Of a stretch of DNA of 7,235 nucleotides, positions 5,537-7,235 are shown one piece after another. The translations under genes were made by a program, and so were the position numbers. Numbering within the stretch: the first letter of the stretch is position 1; every line of letters starts with the position of its first letter. Source of the DNA: an uncultured beta proteobacterium (lineage in GTDB: Bacteria > Pseudomonadota > Gammaproteobacteria > Burkholderiales > Burkholderiaceae_C); the NCBI GenBank assembly GCA_903944555.1, contig CAJASG010000265.1, positions 1-7,235 of the forward strand, in the 5' to 3' direction. The notes beneath the pieces were generated by a model that was given only the letters and a program-made list of their open reading frames with translations, did not search any database and was not told where the DNA came from.

Positions 5537-6550
5537 TTAGGTTTGACTTTGACTATGACTTTGACTTTGACTTTGACTTTGACCCTGACCCTGACCCTGG
5601 CCCTGGCTCTGTGTTTGGGTGGTGCCTGACACGTTTACCGGATCGATCGTCGGATTTTCCTTGATTTCCAGTACCGTCACGCCGACCGTCAGGGTGTGGC
5701 TGGCGCCGCCGTGGATGACGCCGCGCAGGGGCGACACGTCGCCAAAGTCGCGCCCGGTGGCCACCGTGACGTAGTCCACACCCGGCGCGTGCCAGCCCCA
5801 GCGGTTGTTGGTGGGGTCGAAATCGCACCAGCGCGCGCCCTCGGGCAAGTCGGCCACGTAGACGCTGACCCAAGCGTGGGAGGCGTCACTGCCCACCAGT
5901 TTGACGGTGCCGGGCGCCGGCTCGGTCAGCAAATAGCCGCTGACGTAACGTGCTGGCTGCCCCATGGCACGCAGGCAGGCCAGCATGATGTGGGCAAAGT
6001 CCTGGCACACGCCCTTGCGTTGGGCCAGGGCCTCCAGCGCCGGGGTGTTGATTTGGGTGCTCTGGCTCTCGTAGGTGAAGTCCGCGTGGATGCGCTGCAT
6101 CAAGCTCAGGGCCACGTCCAGCACGCTGGCGCCTGCCGTAAAACTGGGCCTTGCGTAAATCAAAAATTCGGGGTGACGCGGTACAAAAGGTGATGCAAAG
6201 ACAAACTCGGCAGCGGCATCAAACTGTCCACCGGCCTGGTAACGAAACCGCTCCCGCTGTTGCTCCCAAGTCAAACCGCTTTTGGGCGACGGGAGCAAGC
6301 GGGTGGAGACCAGGCTGCGCGCCACCACATTCAATTCTTCGTGGGGCACCTGCAGCGAAAAAAAACAGCGCACATTGCCATAGACATCGGGCATATCGCG
6401 TTGCTGAGCTGGCTGGGGGCTGATGTGCAGGGAGTGGCTGAGCAGGTTTTGCCCGGCATGCGTACGGGGCTGTAAATAGGCGACGTGCTGCGCCGTTTCC
6501 ACCGCAGGCTGGTAGTGGTACAGGGTTTCGTGGGTGACTTGCAGCAGCAT
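5537..6550 (-). CDS. Transglutaminase-like cysteine enzyme with a Gln-rich C-terminal tail
   Basis: This 337-residue protein combines an N-terminal bacterial transglutaminase-associated beta domain (about 1-85, beginning LLQVTHETLYHYQPAV) with a transglutaminase/papain-fold core. The catalytic triad is complete: C182 in GVCQDFAH, H225 in ASHAWVSVY and D245 in CDFDPTN. There is no signal peptide, so it should be cytoplasmic. Bacterial members are believed to act as proteases, peptide ligases or amidases; the substrate is unknown. The frame is open upstream to 6814, but the ATG at 6550 is preferred because it starts directly at the conserved HETLYHY block and its A is shared with the stop of the alpha-E gene (TGATG), implying coupling. 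The conserved core appears to end near residue 298. Residues 311-337 are a Gln-Ser/Gln-Gly low-complexity tail encoded by a hexanucleotide repeat, and the stop codon falls at the edge of an intergenic repeat. The tail may be strain-specific. Confidence 0.9.
   Translation of the reverse strand: MLLQVTHETLYHYQPAVETAQHVAYLQPRTHAGQNLLSHSLHISPQPAQQRDMPDVYGNVRCFFSLQVPHEELNVVARSLVSTRLLPSPKSGLTWEQQRERFRYQAGGQFDAAAEFVFASPFVPRHPEFLIYARPSFTAGASVLDVALSLMQRIHADFTYESQSTQINTPALEALAQRKGVCQDFAHIMLACLRAMGQPARYVSGYLLTEPAPGTVKLVGSDASHAWVSVYVADLPEGARWCDFDPTNNRWGWHAPGVDYVTVATGRDFGDVSPLRGVIHGGASHTLTVGVTVLEIKENPTIDPVNVSGTTQTQSQGQGQGQGQSQSQSQSHSQSQT
5542..5607 (-). repeat. Tandem hexanucleotide repeat (11 units) in the 3' end of the transglutaminase-like gene
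   Basis: Eleven consecutive 6-base units lie on the plus strand: TTTGAC twice, TATGAC once, TTTGAC four times, CCTGAC twice and CCTGGC twice. On the coding strand they give Gln-Ser and Gln-Gly dipeptides with one His-Ser. The unit is a multiple of three, so slippage would change tail length without shifting frame. The graded variants suggest expansion from a small founder. Confidence 0.9.
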
Positions 6551-7235
6551 CAGGTGCCCACGCTTTGCTTGGTTTGACCCGAGTGGGTGAAGTAGGTGGT
6601 GCTGATTTCCTCGGAGACTGCAAAGGCAGCGCCTCCCAGTGCCAGCAGCAGGTCCATCAAGTGGGGCGGCAAGGCGCTGTCGGGCGCGGTTTCGCACAGG
6701 ACCTCCAGATCCCATTCCTGCGGATTGGGCACACGTAGGGACAGGGGGCACAGTACGCCCGCGGGCATGCCCGCCAACTTGGCCAGTCGTCCCCGCAGCG
6801 TGTGCGCCACCCATGCCAGTGACCGTGGGTTGTCCCGGTCCAGCACCAGAAGTTCTGTCAGTGCCGCCACGTCGCGGCTTTGTTGGTACTGTGCGTGGAA
6901 CGTGATGGTGCTGTCAAACAAGGCCAGCAAGGCCTCGAAGCCGCCATTGCTGTGTATGGCACTGGTTTCGAACCCCCGTGCCAGCGATGCGGCCAAAAAA
7001 GTGAGCCGCTCCACATGGCGGCCAATGCTGAGCAGGCGCCATCCGTCGTCGCGGGTCATGCGGTCCGTTTGCGCACCGGTGATGGCCGCTAGGTAATCGC
7101 TGGCCGATTTAAGTGAGCGCAAAGCTTCAGAGGGCGCATAGTCGCCCTGCAATGTGTGCTTGCTACAGTGGGTGAAAAACTCCTCCTCTGCGCGTACGAT
7201 CACACTCCAGTGCTCCTGAGAGAGGCGTTCACGCA
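6550..7235 (-). CDS. Alpha-E domain protein, C-terminal part (5' end beyond window)
   Basis: The frame is open through the right edge; about 227 residues are visible. A GTG at 7203 could be mistaken for a start, but the codons before it (RERLSQEHWSV) continue the typical alpha-E pattern, so the gene is partial. The domain is largely alpha-helical: the ARERLSQEHW-like helix at the edge is followed by VIVRAEEEFF, then DGWRLLSIGRHVERLTFLA (a conserved helix with the RHVER charge pattern), LLVLDRDNPRSLAWV, and a C-terminal helix ending SEEISTTYF. Alpha-E proteins occur beside, or fused to, a circularly permuted ATP-grasp domain and a transglutaminase-like protein. Their biochemical role is unproven, with amide or peptide-bond formation proposed from genomic context. 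Whether this one is a stand-alone protein of about 315 residues or the tail of an ATP-grasp fusion of over 800 cannot be seen. Its stop overlaps the start of the transglutaminase-like gene by one base. Confidence 0.88.
   Translation of the reverse strand, partial: RERLSQEHWSVIVRAEEEFFTHCSKHTLQGDYAPSEALRSLKSASDYLAAITGAQTDRMTRDDGWRLLSIGRHVERLTFLAASLARGFETSAIHSNGGFEALLALFDSTITFHAQYQQSRDVAALTELLVLDRDNPRSLAWVAHTLRGRLAKLAGMPAGVLCPLSLRVPNPQEWDLEVLCETAPDSALPPHLMDLLLALGGAAFAVSEEISTTYFTHSGQTKQSVGT

Noticed and set aside
5542..5583. Array of TTGACT/TTGACA-like -35 boxes on the plus strand
   Set aside because: The hexamers arise from the microsatellite; no -10 box at proper spacing was seen and no plus-strand gene lies downstream.
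6551..6814. 88-residue N-terminal extension of the transglutaminase-like protein
   Set aside because: It is an open-frame shadow of the alpha-E coding region; the conserved fold begins exactly at the ATG at 6550.
7201..7203. GTG at 7203 as the start of the alpha-E protein
   Set aside because: The frame stays open to the window edge and the preceding codons continue the conserved alpha-E helix, so the gene is cut by the window rather than starting here.

Overview
This window looks like an ordinary chromosomal segment from a Burkholderiales bacterium, most likely of the Comamonadaceae (Rhodoferax/Polaromonas/Acidovorax type). The reasons are moderately high GC, protein sequences of betaproteobacterial character, the gene order hda - HAD phosphatase - pcnB - folK, and a short AT-rich GCTA-N9-TAGC repeat of a kind I associate with comamonad genomes. 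The genus is inference. I see no phage, plasmid, IS, CRISPR, tRNA or rRNA signal. No gap between genes exceeds 100 bases.

Left part (1-4996). The 5' end of purM (purine synthesis) reads leftward off the window edge. Divergent from it, across about 80 bases, a compact rightward cluster begins: an AI-2E/PerM-family membrane protein, hda (DnaA-regulating AAA+ protein), a HAD-IB phosphatase, pcnB (poly(A) polymerase I) and folK (HPPK, folate synthesis). hda/HAD overlap as ATGA and pcnB/folK as TTGA, so translational coupling is likely. The 56-base gap before pcnB holds a perfect 8-bp hairpin just upstream of its ribosome binding site.

Right part (4993-7235). Three genes read leftward: an alpha-E domain protein (entering from the right edge, 5' end missing), a cytoplasmic transglutaminase-like cysteine enzyme joined to it by a TGATG overlap, and, after a repeat-bearing gap, a RidA-family protein. 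The alpha-E/transglutaminase pair is a widespread bacterial module, usually accompanied by an ATP-grasp domain, whose physiological role is not settled. folK and ridA converge with their stop codons overlapping, leaving no room for a terminator between them.

The unusual content is small in scale: a Gln-Ser/Gln-Gly tail on the transglutaminase-like protein encoded by an 11-unit hexanucleotide repeat; an interspersed repeat that apparently supplies that gene's stop codon; a second copy-like stretch read in frame inside the HAD gene; the hairpin before pcnB; and a long disordered arginine-rich tail on PcnB. I found no convincing undescribed multi-gene system.
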